This document shows positions 7,658 to 15,285 of a DNA stretch of 26,130 nucleotides, piece after piece. Position numbers and translations under genes: made by a program. The notes beneath the pieces were generated by a model. It was not told where the DNA came from. It worked only from the letters and a program-made list of their open reading frames with translations, and did not search any database. Within the stretch, counting starts at the first letter, position 1. The number at the start of each line of letters is the position of its first letter. The stretch comes from a virus: positions 1 to 26,130 of IMG/VR virus record IMGVR_UViG_3300042346_000247; one strand, 5' to 3'.

Positions 7658-8707
7658 ATGGAAGAACTGAAGGACGGCGCGGACATCGGCTCGGGCTTAA
7701 CGCAAATTGGCACAGAGGACGCGGTGCAATGGCTTCGCTCGATCGCATCGCAACTCAAAGACGGAGGCGAACTCAGGCTCGAAGTTCCTGATCTCGACGG
7801 AGTGATGAAAGCCTACAACGACGGCGAGCCAGAGACGGAGAAGATGCTCATCGGCGAAGGCGTGAAGTCGCTTTGGAATCGCGAAAAACTCTCGCGCGTT
7901 CTGAATCTCGCAGGCTTTGAAGTGTCTCGCGGAAAGAATGGTTGGGCGTGGAACGAAACGAAGACGAAGATCTCAGTCGTCGCTCGCAAGTTCGCGCGGC
8001 CTGCTCCTTCTTTCCCGATGAATGATATTCATGGCATCATGTCTCTTCCGCGAGTTTGTTGGACAGATACACAAGGAGAACTCCACAGCGCGGCGTCAAA
8101 ACTAGGCTTCAACGTCACGCGAGCGACTGGAGTCTTCTGGGGACAATGCCTCGAACGTCTTCTCGAAACTTGCCTCACGATGGAAGGCGTGAAGTACGCT
8201 CTCACGGTCGATTACGATTCGATATTCGACGCTGAGGACATCATCCGATTGTGGCAAGTGATGGAAACGCGACCAGACGTTGCCGCGCTCTGTCCGCTTC
8301 AGATCGGACGAGACAAGGATCTTCCGCTCTTCTCTGTGAGGAATCCAGATGGATCTCTCGCTCGCGAGATGAGCGAAGATCGGCTCTACACAGACGCGCT
8401 CGAAATGAACACAGGGCATTTCGGCCTGACGCTGATTCGCCTCGATGCAATTCGAGATCTTCCTCGTCCTCTCTTCCTCGGAGTTCCGAACAAGGAAGGC
8501 AACTGGGGAGAAGGCCGAGTCGATGACGACATCCATTTCTGGAATCGCCTTCGAGAAGCAGGCAGGAAAATTTGCCTCTGTCCTCGCGTTCGCATCGGGC
8601 ATCTTCAAAACGTCGTGACTTGGCCATCGGAGAATTGCACGGCAATCACGCAATACCTTTCGAAATACCATGATGACGGGAGGCCGACCGAATGCATGAC
8701 ATTCTGA
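7658..8707 (+). CDS. Methyltransferase-remnant / GT-A glycosyltransferase fusion
   Basis: 349 aa; start at the ATG after CAAGGAGACATC. Residues about 1-115 look like the distal half of a class I SAM methyltransferase: LKDGGELRLEVPDLD, then WNREKLSRVLNLAGFEV and KISVVARK. The glycine-rich SAM loop is absent, so this part may be non-catalytic. Residues about 125-349 look like a GT-A glycosyltransferase: a metal-binding-type D-Y-D at 185-187 (LTVDYDSIF), MNTGHFGLTLIRLDAIRDLPRPLF, an acidic VDDDIHFW at about 288-295 and a late RIGHLQ histidine. It likely transfers a sugar to a virion protein, host surface or DNA; the acceptor is unknown. It sits between head and connector genes, suggesting glycosylation of a structural protein. 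Confidence 0.75.
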   Translation: MEELKDGADIGSGLTQIGTEDAVQWLRSIASQLKDGGELRLEVPDLDGVMKAYNDGEPETEKMLIGEGVKSLWNREKLSRVLNLAGFEVSRGKNGWAWNETKTKISVVARKFARPAPSFPMNDIHGIMSLPRVCWTDTQGELHSAASKLGFNVTRATGVFWGQCLERLLETCLTMEGVKYALTVDYDSIFDAEDIIRLWQVMETRPDVAALCPLQIGRDKDLPLFSVRNPDGSLAREMSEDRLYTDALEMNTGHFGLTLIRLDAIRDLPRPLFLGVPNKEGNWGEGRVDDDIHFWNRLREAGRKICLCPRVRIGHLQNVVTWPSENCTAITQYLSKYHDDGRPTECMTF

Positions 8708-9021
8708 TCGTCCTTCGCAACTGTGCGATCCATGAGAACGGCGTCGGTCGGCGCGATCTTCGGCCCGGAACGATCGTGAATGTGACTCCAGATGTCGCGA
8801 AGATCCTCGTCTCGAAAGGCTACGCGAGGCACGTCGTCGAGCCTGCTCCGCTCTTCGTGGATTCGACTCGATTGATTCAAACGCCGAAGAAGAAGGCAAG
8901 GAGAGCCGATGGCAGTAGCAACGAACTCGCTGACGACCTTGACAAGCCTCAAAGCGTATCTCGGCGTGACGACGACGACCGACGACGCGCTGATGGAGAG
9001 CCTGATCGACCGGGCGAGTGA
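8692..9021 (+). CDS. Small hypothetical head-tail region protein
   Basis: 109 aa; ATG with GGGAGG about 8 nt upstream, overlapping the end of the glycosyltransferase by 16 nt. The first about 60 residues hold a recurring phage small-protein pattern, RPGTIVNVTPDVAKILVSKGYARHV, resembling short proteins found beside connector genes. The last about 37 residues are extremely charged (runs of Asp and Arg) and are encoded in the 113 nt that overlap the adaptor gene, so their sequence is probably dictated by the other frame. Function unknown. Confidence 0.65.
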   Translation: MHDILIVLRNCAIHENGVGRRDLRPGTIVNVTPDVAKILVSKGYARHVVEPAPLFVDSTRLIQTPKKKARRADGSSNELADDLDKPQSVSRRDDDDRRRADGEPDRPGE

Positions 9022-9724
9022 CTACATTCAGCGATACTGCGCTCGAAACTTCGTCTCTCAGCGATACTACGAGTGGTACGACACATACGGCGCAGATCGA
9101 ATCGCTCTGAAGCAGAATCCAGTCGAGCACGTTCGATTCGTCGGAGTAGGCTACGACAACGCTGTCTCCGTTCAATCAACAATCTCAAGCGATATCTCCG
9201 TGACGATCGGAGTCGATAGCGATCACGTTCATCTCCATCGAATCAATTCGTCAGGAGTCGAGACATCGAGCCAAGCCGTTTTCGCAACGTATCCCTCGAC
9301 CAATCTCCTTGCGGCGGCGATCTCTGGCGTGACTGGCTTCTCGGCAAGCGCGGTCTTGAATTTGCCGACGAAGTACCTTCGCAAGATTGCAGGCGCGGAT
9401 CTTAAGCAGAAGACGATCTACCTTCAGGCTCCAACGGATTCGCTGACTGACTACATGATCGACGATGCGAGGGGAATCATTTACGGCCCTACGCTTACGC
9501 AGTATCGTTCGTTCTTCGTTGACTATGAAGGCGGATACGCGACAGTTCCTTTCGATCTTCAGCAAGCGACGATCGAGATGGCATCTCGTCTTCTGAACTC
9601 GAGGAAGCGAGATCCGAGCCTCCAGAGCGAATCGCTCGGTGGATACTCGTACTCGCTTCGATCTGTTTCCGATCTCGATTCTTCGACGAAGTTGGTTCTC
9701 GATTCGTATCGGAGGCTTCGATGA
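8909..9724 (+). CDS. Head-tail connector / adaptor (gp6-like)
   Basis: 271 aa. The N-terminal pattern LTSLKAYLGVTTTTDDALMESLIDRASDYIQRYC and the C-terminal PFDLQQATIEMASRLLNSRKRDPSLQSESLGGYSYSL match the helical HK97 gp6 / SPP1 gp15 adaptor family, which docks under the portal. Between them lies an insertion of about 150 residues, partly beta-like, making this longer than the usual 100-200 aa. Start ATG is preceded by AAGGAGAG. The stop overlaps the next gene by 4 nt. Confidence 0.8.
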   Translation: MAVATNSLTTLTSLKAYLGVTTTTDDALMESLIDRASDYIQRYCARNFVSQRYYEWYDTYGADRIALKQNPVEHVRFVGVGYDNAVSVQSTISSDISVTIGVDSDHVHLHRINSSGVETSSQAVFATYPSTNLLAAAISGVTGFSASAVLNLPTKYLRKIAGADLKQKTIYLQAPTDSLTDYMIDDARGIIYGPTLTQYRSFFVDYEGGYATVPFDLQQATIEMASRLLNSRKRDPSLQSESLGGYSYSLRSVSDLDSSTKLVLDSYRRLR

Positions 9725-10116
9725 GCATCGCGAGCATGATCTCGCAGTTCGGAATCGTCGTTCAAATTCGCGTTCCGGTCTACGCTGTCGCGACGGACGG
9801 AAGCGTCACCCGATCGTATGGCCGTGAGTTCGAGGCTCGCGGATTCATTCAGCCAAGCGGACAATCGGATCAAGTCTTTCAAGGCCGAATCAACGGCAGA
9901 CGCAATGTGACGATCTACTTTGAAGGCGCACTCGATATCTCCGTCGATGCTGAGATTCACGATTCGCTCTTTCTTCCTGCTCGACAATGGCGAGTCACAG
10001 GCACGACGAATCCCGGCGAACTCGGCCAGAGCGGCGCATCGCAGCATTTGAATATGACCGTTGTCGACGCTGTCGAGATTAATCCTGAATACGATGAGAG
10101 TGAAGTGACTCCATGA
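9721..10116 (+). CDS. Head closure / head-tail joining protein
   Basis: 131 aa, ATGA-coupled to the adaptor. The small beta-barrel-like sequence (VPVYAVATDGSVTRSYG, then GFIQPSGQSDQVFQGRING, FLPARQWRVTGTTNP) and its slot between adaptor and gp10-like gene fit the SPP1 gp16 / HK97 gp7-type head closure protein that seals the packaged head. The assignment depends mainly on gene order plus length. Confidence 0.65.
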   Translation: MSIASMISQFGIVVQIRVPVYAVATDGSVTRSYGREFEARGFIQPSGQSDQVFQGRINGRRNVTIYFEGALDISVDAEIHDSLFLPARQWRVTGTTNPGELGQSGASQHLNMTVVDAVEINPEYDESEVTP

Positions 10117-10598
10117 GCGGCGCGAAGTTCAATCACGACGCGATCCTCGAAACGATGCGAGTCGGCCTTCGCGAAGGAATGAACTTGTCTCTCGTGAGGG
10201 CCGCTCGATTATTGCGCGGTCAACTATCTCATCCGGGACGAGGATCGCTCTATCGAGTTGCACAGGGAAAGGCGAAAGGTCGCAATCTTCGAGCGCGTGG
10301 CTACCATCGTGCATCTTTCGCCGGTCAATCTCCTGCGGTCTTGACAGGAAGCCTCCGCGCTTCGTGGAGCGTCGAGACGGTCGGCAATCGTCCAGACGGA
10401 TTCGCGAACATCTTCGAGGACGGACGAGATGTCATCCTTCGATTCGGAAGCAATTTGCCATACGCTCCGATGCTTGAATACGGAACTCGCCGGATGAAGC
10501 CTCGTCCGTATGTGAGGAAGATCCTCCCTCGTCTCGCGGCATTCTCGAAGAAAGACATTGTCTCTGCACTTGAAAGAGCATTCGCGAGGACTCCATGA
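10113..10598 (+). CDS. HK97 gp10-like neck/tail-completion protein
   Basis: 161 aa. The family hallmark is near the C-terminus: FGSNLPYAPMLEYGTRRMKPRPYVRKILP. A basic, Gly/Arg-rich N-terminal half precedes it, and VLTGSLRASW in the middle is also typical. Proteins of this family occupy the head-tail interface or assist tail joining. ATGA overlaps on both sides show tight coupling with the head closure and tail terminator genes. Confidence 0.85.
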   Translation: MSGAKFNHDAILETMRVGLREGMNLSLVRAARLLRGQLSHPGRGSLYRVAQGKAKGRNLRARGYHRASFAGQSPAVLTGSLRASWSVETVGNRPDGFANIFEDGRDVILRFGSNLPYAPMLEYGTRRMKPRPYVRKILPRLAAFSKKDIVSALERAFARTP

Positions 10599-10987
10599 GC
10601 AAGGCAATTCTCGACGCGATTAAAGGTCGGCTGTACGCGACGACTGCGCTGACGACCGAACTGACTTCGCGCATTTACTACAACTCCGCTCCGGCAGACG
10701 CGAGGCTTCCGCTTCTCGTCTATACGGCGACCGTGAGGACGACTCCGTACTTTGGCTCGATCACTCGGCACGAAGTCGAGATCGAGTTCGCCACTCAGTA
10801 TGACAATCGCGGAGGCACAGACATCTATCTCATATCGGATGGACTGGCGACGGCCTTCTCGACTCCGATCACGGTCACAGGATTCGACGCGCTTCGAGGC
10901 GTTCGCATCGAGCGCGGTGTGCCATCATTTGCGGATGATGGTTGGACGATGATTGAGCGGTGGCGTTTCATCGCGCACGACACATAA
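10595..10987 (+). CDS. Tail terminator / tail-completion protein (DUF3168-like)
   Basis: 130 aa, ATGA-coupled to the gp10-like gene. The pattern SRIYYNSAPADARLPLLVYT, then HEVEIEFATQYDNRGGTDIYLISDGLATAFS and a C-terminal WTMIERWRFIAHD resembles the DUF3168 / SPP1 gp17 tail-terminator family, which caps the tail tube and joins it to the head. Position immediately before the tube protein agrees. Confidence 0.78.
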   Translation: MSKAILDAIKGRLYATTALTTELTSRIYYNSAPADARLPLLVYTATVRTTPYFGSITRHEVEIEFATQYDNRGGTDIYLISDGLATAFSTPITVTGFDALRGVRIERGVPSFADDGWTMIERWRFIAHDT

Positions 10988-10996
10988 GGAAACCTC

Positions 10997-11458
10997 ATGC
11001 CTATCGATACCTACGTCATCGGCAACGACGGAAACGTCGCGTACACTATCGGCACGAATACGGCCGCACAAACCTTCTTCAAGGTGCAGAGTTACGCTGC
11101 AACTTTGCAGCGTCCAGTCTCGACTCTGACGGCCTTCGGCGATACAGGACAGCGCAAGCGTCTCGGTATGCTTGATTTGACTGGTTCGCTGAATGCGGTT
11201 GTCGGAATCGATTCGACAGGCTCCACAAGTCAAACGAATACATCAATCATTCTCATCTCGTCGCAAGACACGACGTCAACTCGTCCGACGATTTCGCTGA
11301 CGATTTACGACACTACGGCCACCACCGATGCGAAGATCACATCGAATGCAGTCTTCTCCTCGTTTGCGTTCAATTCGTCGAAGACTGGCGACACGACGAT
11401 GACCGTCAACTTCGAGAACGCAGACGGCGCGGCACCAGTTGTCACTTGGCTGATCTGA
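10997..11458 (+). CDS. Major tail (tube) protein
   Basis: 153 aa, own ribosome site (AAGGAAA, about 10986-10992). The Thr/Ser-rich beta-type sequence, with RPVSTLTAFGDTGQRKRLGMLDLTGSLNAVVG and a C-terminal FNSSKTGDTTMTVNFENADG, fits siphovirus tube proteins, which stack as hexameric rings around the tape measure. Support is from gene order (after the terminator, before chaperones and tape measure), length and composition rather than a single diagnostic motif. Confidence 0.75.
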   Translation: MPIDTYVIGNDGNVAYTIGTNTAAQTFFKVQSYAATLQRPVSTLTAFGDTGQRKRLGMLDLTGSLNAVVGIDSTGSTSQTNTSIILISSQDTTSTRPTISLTIYDTTATTDAKITSNAVFSSFAFNSSKTGDTTMTVNFENADGAAPVVTWLI

Positions 11459-11730
11459 TGAGCATCTCTCCTTCTCAAGTCATTCCTCTATTCGGGCCTT
11501 CAGATGCCGACTGGATCGTGACGCTTGTCACGAAACAGGGAAGGATCGTCTCGCGCCGAGTCAGTCCCGGAAGGCTCGATGAGGAAACAGCAGTCAGAGT
11601 CGCGATGAACGCGAGCGAGATCGGCATTGCGAATCTCGACTCGTATTCCGTGCGTCGCGCATCCGATCGATCACTCGTTGCCAACGGCGACGAGTTTCTC
11701 GCACATCTCAAATCGAAGAAGAGGAACTAA
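11458..11730 (+). CDS. Small protein between tail tube and tail chaperone genes
   Basis: 90 aa; ATG overlaps the tube gene stop (TGATG). Not recognised. It has a short beta-like N-terminal part (DWIVTLVTKQGRIVSRRVSPG), a helical middle (DEETAVRVAMNASEIG) and a basic tail ending KSKKRN. The location fits an accessory tail-assembly factor. The next gene begins inside its TAA stop. Confidence 0.65.
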   Translation: MSISPSQVIPLFGPSDADWIVTLVTKQGRIVSRRVSPGRLDEETAVRVAMNASEIGIANLDSYSVRRASDRSLVANGDEFLAHLKSKKRN

Positions 11731-12104
11731 TGGTTCATCCTTGGAACGAGACGCTTCCAGACGGTCGCGTCGTCGCGATTCGGCCTTTGACCGTTCGTCA
11801 GCGTATCGCGCTCACGAACGAACTCGCAGACATACGAGCAAGTGAAGCGCGGAAGGCGGCAGAGATTGCAGGCCTTCCCGTTTCGCTTCAGGCCGTCGAG
11901 AAGGCTCGCAGAGACGCTCTCGTCGCTTCGGCCCTAGTTCTCGACTGCTACACGCTCGCAGGCTCCCTGCGCGTTCTGTGCGCCGCGAGCGAGTTCGGCG
12001 AGTTGATCGCGGATTCGGTCGACGCGAAGCGATCGACGGAGATCGCGCTTCGTGCGCTCGGATTCGGTGGAGACGATCGAGAAGAGAAGCAAGCGGGAAA
12101 CTGA
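11730..12104 (+). CDS. Tail assembly chaperone, short (G-type) product
   Basis: 124 aa; the start overlaps the previous TAA (TAATG). It opens with RVVAIRPLTVRQRIALTNELAD and is mostly helical. This is the zero-frame product before the tape measure gene, the usual slot of lambda gpG-like chaperones that hold the tape measure during tail assembly. It ends one codon after a slippery heptamer, so a portion of ribosomes should continue in the -1 frame (separate entry). No catalytic motif is expected. Confidence 0.75.
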   Translation: MVHPWNETLPDGRVVAIRPLTVRQRIALTNELADIRASEARKAAEIAGLPVSLQAVEKARRDALVASALVLDCYTLAGSLRVLCAASEFGELIADSVDAKRSTEIALRALGFGGDDREEKQAGN

Positions 12105-12319
12105 CCGGGCCTCCGCGCGAGCCGATGCCGCGCGACTATCTCGCGGAGGCGCATCTCATCGCTCGAACTGCCGCAGGCCTCGGGAATCCGCTCGATCTCA
12201 CGTGCGCCGAATTCGATCGTCATCTCCTGCTCTGCCTGAAGGGATACGAATCGAAGACGGATGCGCCGACTGATTCGCGCGACTGGGCGCGACGATATGT
12301 GGAGCGGAGCATCACATGA
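11730..12319 (+). CDS. Tail assembly chaperone, -1 frameshift (GT-type) product
   Basis: Predicted 196-aa transframe protein: 124 codons in the first frame, then a one-base backward slip at 12095-12101 and 72 residues read from 12101 to 12319. The added segment begins LTGPPREPMPRDYLAEAH and contains NPLDLTCAEFDRHLLLCLKGYE, a compact helical domain. The second frame has an internal ATG at 12125 without a convincing ribosome site, so an independent small protein is a less likely alternative. The GT stop overlaps the tape-measure ATG, as in many siphoviruses. Confidence 0.8.
12095..12150 (+). other. Programmed -1 ribosomal frameshift signal
   Basis: The heptamer GGGAAAC (12095-12101) has the exact X-XXY-YYZ phase for the upstream frame (G, GGA, AAC) and lies directly before the TGA stop (12102-12104). 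After 7 nt a perfect 9-bp stem follows (12109-12117 with 12142-12150, GCCTCCGCG type), a suitable stimulatory structure. Phage lambda uses the near-identical GGGAAAG at its G/GT junction. The new frame stays open for 72 codons. Confidence 0.9.
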
Positions 12320-13395
12320 AAGGCGGCGACATTTACATTGACGTTCGCGCGAACTACTCCGCAATGGAGCGCGATCTCGTCGAGGCAGAGTCGAAGGCCG
12401 CCGCGTCAGCCGAAGGCGCGGCAAAGCAATACGAATCGAAGTTTGGCGCATGGCTTCAGAAGAGTTCAGGAAGCGTCACGAAGAAGATCGAAGGCTTCCT
12501 CAATCCGATTCAACTCCTCGATCGAGTTGCGGATTTCGCGGAGCGAGCCGGAGAGGAAGGCATCGGCTCCGCGCTCGATGGCCTCGCGAAGTCTACGCCG
12601 ATCATCGGCGCGGCCTACCGAATCGGAACGGCGATCGGTACGTCGCTGATGAATGCCTTCGGCGCGGAGACGAACGAGCAGTTCGCCGCGCGTGTCGAGC
12701 AGGAACTCGCAGACGCGCAGGCTCGCGCGGATCGTCAGCGCAAGATCGCGCAGGGACAGGAAGCCGAGGCTCGCCAGACGTTCGGGCTTGAGCAGGAGGC
12801 AGGCGCGGCGGAGTTCGAGGCACAGATGCGCCAGTTGGAGCGCACGGGCCAAGCGGAACGCGCGATCTTCCTTCGAGGCTTGAACGAAGAGGAGCGTCTC
12901 CAGACTGAAATGGAATTGAGAGTCGCCGATGCCGCGAACGAAGCGCAGGCTGACGCGATTCGTCGACTGTATGAAGCGAAGATCCAATCGAACGCCGACG
13001 AGACGCGCGACAAACTCGACAAGCAGAAGGCCGCAGACAAGGCCGCTGCTGAGGCTCGAATCGCAGAAGAGACTCGCGCGGCAGATGAGATCGCGAAGGC
13101 CGAGGCCGATGCCATCGCGAAGGCGCAACGTGAGCAGGAGAAGGCCGATCAGGAGGCCGCTCGCGCTCGCGAGAAAGCAAACGCCGATCAGGAGCGACGA
13201 TTCGCGGAGGCTACTCGCCTCGAAGAAGAGCGCATCTCTTCGCAGGCCGCAGGCATCACCGGCGCGAATACTGCGCTCGGTACTTTCCGCTTCGATGCGT
13301 ATCCGGACAACGACAAGCGGCGCAACGATGAGCGCATGGTTCGAGGCATCGAGACGCTCGTCGCGAACTCTGGAACTGGTGGAGGATTCGTCTGA
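12316..13395 (+). CDS. Short tape-measure protein
   Basis: 359 aa. The N-terminus GGDIYIDVRANYSAMERDLVEAE is typical of tape measure proteins. A hydrophobic stretch follows (about 90-115: TPIIGAAYRIGTAIGTSLMNAF), then an almost uninterrupted charged coiled coil of Ala, Glu, Arg, Lys and Gln (about 120-315), and a short globular end (FRFDAYPDNDKRRNDERMV). It should set tail length. At about 0.15 nm per helical residue this implies a tail of only around 50 nm, unusually short for a siphovirus. Alternatively it could be a tape-measure-like inner tail protein with another rod elsewhere, but no other candidate is in the window. ATGA-coupled to the chaperone transframe product. Confidence 0.75.
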   Translation: MKGGDIYIDVRANYSAMERDLVEAESKAAASAEGAAKQYESKFGAWLQKSSGSVTKKIEGFLNPIQLLDRVADFAERAGEEGIGSALDGLAKSTPIIGAAYRIGTAIGTSLMNAFGAETNEQFAARVEQELADAQARADRQRKIAQGQEAEARQTFGLEQEAGAAEFEAQMRQLERTGQAERAIFLRGLNEEERLQTEMELRVADAANEAQADAIRRLYEAKIQSNADETRDKLDKQKAADKAAAEARIAEETRAADEIAKAEADAIAKAQREQEKADQEAARAREKANADQERRFAEATRLEEERISSQAAGITGANTALGTFRFDAYPDNDKRRNDERMVRGIETLVANSGTGGGFV

Positions 13396-14198
13396 TGGCT
13401 TTCGAGTTTGTCGAGTTGCAGGAAACGCGAGGATTCAGCGACAGCGGAGGCCGCGTCAGCGCGAGCCGAACTTTCCGTTGTTGGGACGATGCCGCGCCGC
13501 TCACATCTCCGAAGATGGTCAAGGATCATTTCGGAGTCGAGTTGCCGGACATCCGCGAAGAGTTTCCCGATGAGAAATTGATCTTCGCGACGGCGTTCTC
13601 GATCAAGCACATTCCAGAATCGCGCAACGTGTGGGAAGTGCAATTCACCTACGAGAACTCGGAGCCGGGAGACAAACTTCCAAACGAAGAAGGCTACGTC
13701 CAGATTACGATCGACTACGCTTCTGAGTTTCGCGATGCGTGGCGAACAGGCCCAACGATTCCCGCGAATGGAACGCAGACGGGCCTCGATTGCGGAGGAA
13801 CTCCGATCGACAAGGCCGGAGTGCCTCTTTCGATTCTCGTTCGCATGAGTGATATCACGATCACAGAAACCGTCTCTGCGGCGAGTTTCCCCGAGCGATC
13901 GCTGAGGATTCGGCAGGCGCGAGGCCGTCGCAATTCAACGATCTTCCAAGGCGCACCGATCGGCCAAGTGTTGTATCTCGGCGCGAATGCGTCGCGAATC
14001 GGACTTGAGAAGTTCTCGATCACGCACAAGTTCCGACAGGACGAGTTCCTTCACATGATCCAGAGCCCGAGGCGAAATCAACTCGGCATTGTCGAGCCAG
14101 TGGCAGACGCTCAAGGAATCTTCAGAGCAGACAAGGTCGATCTCGTTCAGCCTTTCCCGAACTTCGCAGACTTCAATCTTCTTTCGGAGAATTTCTAA
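13395..14198 (+). CDS. Tail tip / distal tail protein candidate
   Basis: 267 aa; ATG overlaps the tape measure stop. No family recognised. Features: a mixed alpha/beta N-terminal part with FRCWDDAAPLTSPKMVKDHFG, a central YVQITIDYASEFRDAW, and a C-terminal half with ITHKFRQDEFLHMIQSPR and VDLVQPFPNFADFNLL. First gene after the tape measure is normally the distal tail or baseplate hub protein, so a tail-tip role is inferred from order only. Confidence 0.6.
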   Translation: MAFEFVELQETRGFSDSGGRVSASRTFRCWDDAAPLTSPKMVKDHFGVELPDIREEFPDEKLIFATAFSIKHIPESRNVWEVQFTYENSEPGDKLPNEEGYVQITIDYASEFRDAWRTGPTIPANGTQTGLDCGGTPIDKAGVPLSILVRMSDITITETVSAASFPERSLRIRQARGRRNSTIFQGAPIGQVLYLGANASRIGLEKFSITHKFRQDEFLHMIQSPRRNQLGIVEPVADAQGIFRADKVDLVQPFPNFADFNLLSENF

Positions 14199-14563
14199 TG
14201 GCTCGCGAGATCACGGTCAATCTCAAGATCTCAACTCTCAAGGGAGATCTCAATCACACAGAGAATCCCGGAACGCTCTTCGTCGATCTCACAGGAACGA
14301 CGGCAGTCGGTGGCGCGGCAACCGTGACGACGACAGCCGCCGCGCTCGCGATGGGAAGCGTCTCGTCCGCAGGCTATGCGTATTTCAAGAATACAGGCCC
14401 GACCAACTTCGTCGAGATCGGAACTGGAACTGGTGGATCGTTTGTCGCGTTCCTGAAGTTGAAAGCAGGAGAGGCCGCGATATGTAGGCTCGGAACAAAC
14501 ACCCCGACAGCCAAAGCCAATACGGCGAGCGTCGCGCTTCAATACTACATTCTGGCGGACTGA
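14198..14563 (+). CDS. Small beta-rich tail-tip protein
   Basis: 121 aa, starting within the previous stop (TAATG). It holds a pattern I associate with small phage structural proteins near tail genes: VTTTAAALAMGSVSSAGYAYFKNTG, then FVEIGTGTGGSFVAFLKLKAGEAAICRL. Ser, Thr, Gly and Ala dominate, predicting a jelly-roll or beta-sandwich that may form part of the tip or a fibre base. Function otherwise unknown. Confidence 0.65.
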   Translation: MAREITVNLKISTLKGDLNHTENPGTLFVDLTGTTAVGGAATVTTTAAALAMGSVSSAGYAYFKNTGPTNFVEIGTGTGGSFVAFLKLKAGEAAICRLGTNTPTAKANTASVALQYYILAD

Positions 14564-15285
14564 TGACTCTTCCAAAGTTCACCGCAGGCCAAGTCGGAAA
14601 ACTTGAATTCCATCATCTCAACGAGGCGTTCGAGCGCATCGAGAGACTGGATGGAAATCCTGCGCTCGTCGCGGCATCCGGGCCAGTTCTTGGCCGAGTG
14701 ATCCTTGTTCGGATCACGGGACAAAGCGGAAGCGGAAACGCAATCAAGGGAAGTTTCCAAGAAGTTGCGCTCTCGACTGTCGGTTCGAATTCATACGTCG
14801 CCGTATCTGGCGGCGTGACTTCGGCAGTCTCGGGAGATACATACGGCGCACCGATCGTCTTTCCTTGCTCCGCAATCGGCACGATTGTTCCGGTGCTTGG
14901 ACACATTGCTCATAATGGAAAACTCTATTTCCGAGAGTGCGCCGGAGTTTCTTCTGCCGCAGGAGTTCGCGCCGGACGAATCACAGCCTCGACGCAGATC
15001 ACGGCGAATACGAAATGGCTCTACACGCTGACCGACGTTCGAGTCAATACGATCGCCGCAGGAACGTATACGGCGACCGGAGTCGGATCATTTCAGGCAT
15101 TGAACGGATGCGAAGAAGCAGTCGATAGCGTGGCGAATCGAAACATAGGAGTCGGAACGATTCACGTCGTTGGATCGACTGCGACTCGTCAGCCGATCAA
15201 GAACGACACGATCGTCGTCTGCACAGAAACTCTCGGCGGATTCGTCTTCTCTGTACCGAATGGATATGCCTTCACTTGCACATGA
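14563..15285 (+). CDS. Tail fibre/appendage protein candidate
   Basis: 240 aa, ATG directly coupled to the preceding TGA (TGATG). A short helical start (KLEFHHLNEAFERIERLDG) may be an oligomerisation segment. The rest is beta-rich and Thr/Gly/Val-rich (GSGNAIKGSFQEVALSTVG, ITASTQITANTKWLYTLTDVRV). No enzymatic motif seen. It is probably a trimeric fibre or host-recognition protein from its place in the tail-tip block. Confidence 0.6.
   Translation: MTLPKFTAGQVGKLEFHHLNEAFERIERLDGNPALVAASGPVLGRVILVRITGQSGSGNAIKGSFQEVALSTVGSNSYVAVSGGVTSAVSGDTYGAPIVFPCSAIGTIVPVLGHIAHNGKLYFRECAGVSSAAGVRAGRITASTQITANTKWLYTLTDVRVNTIAAGTYTATGVGSFQALNGCEEAVDSVANRNIGVGTIHVVGSTATRQPIKNDTIVVCTETLGGFVFSVPNGYAFTCT

Noticed and set aside
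7634-7658. Leader of the glycosyltransferase gene as an ANGGA hairpin
   Set aside because: GAGCCTCACGGCAAGGAGACATC resembles the other leaders in words (GAGCCTC, ACGG, AAGGAGACA), but only a 3-bp stem GCC/GGC forms and the loop is TCAC. At most a degenerate relative.
12125-12319. Independent small gene from the ATG at 12125
   Set aside because: No ribosome site, the ATG lies in the loop of the frameshift stem, and the frameshift cassette explains the open frame fully.
12466-13128. 220-aa minus-strand open frame within the tape measure gene
   Set aside because: Mirrors the Ala/Glu/Arg-rich coiled coil; leucine/arginine-rich antisense translation with no motif.
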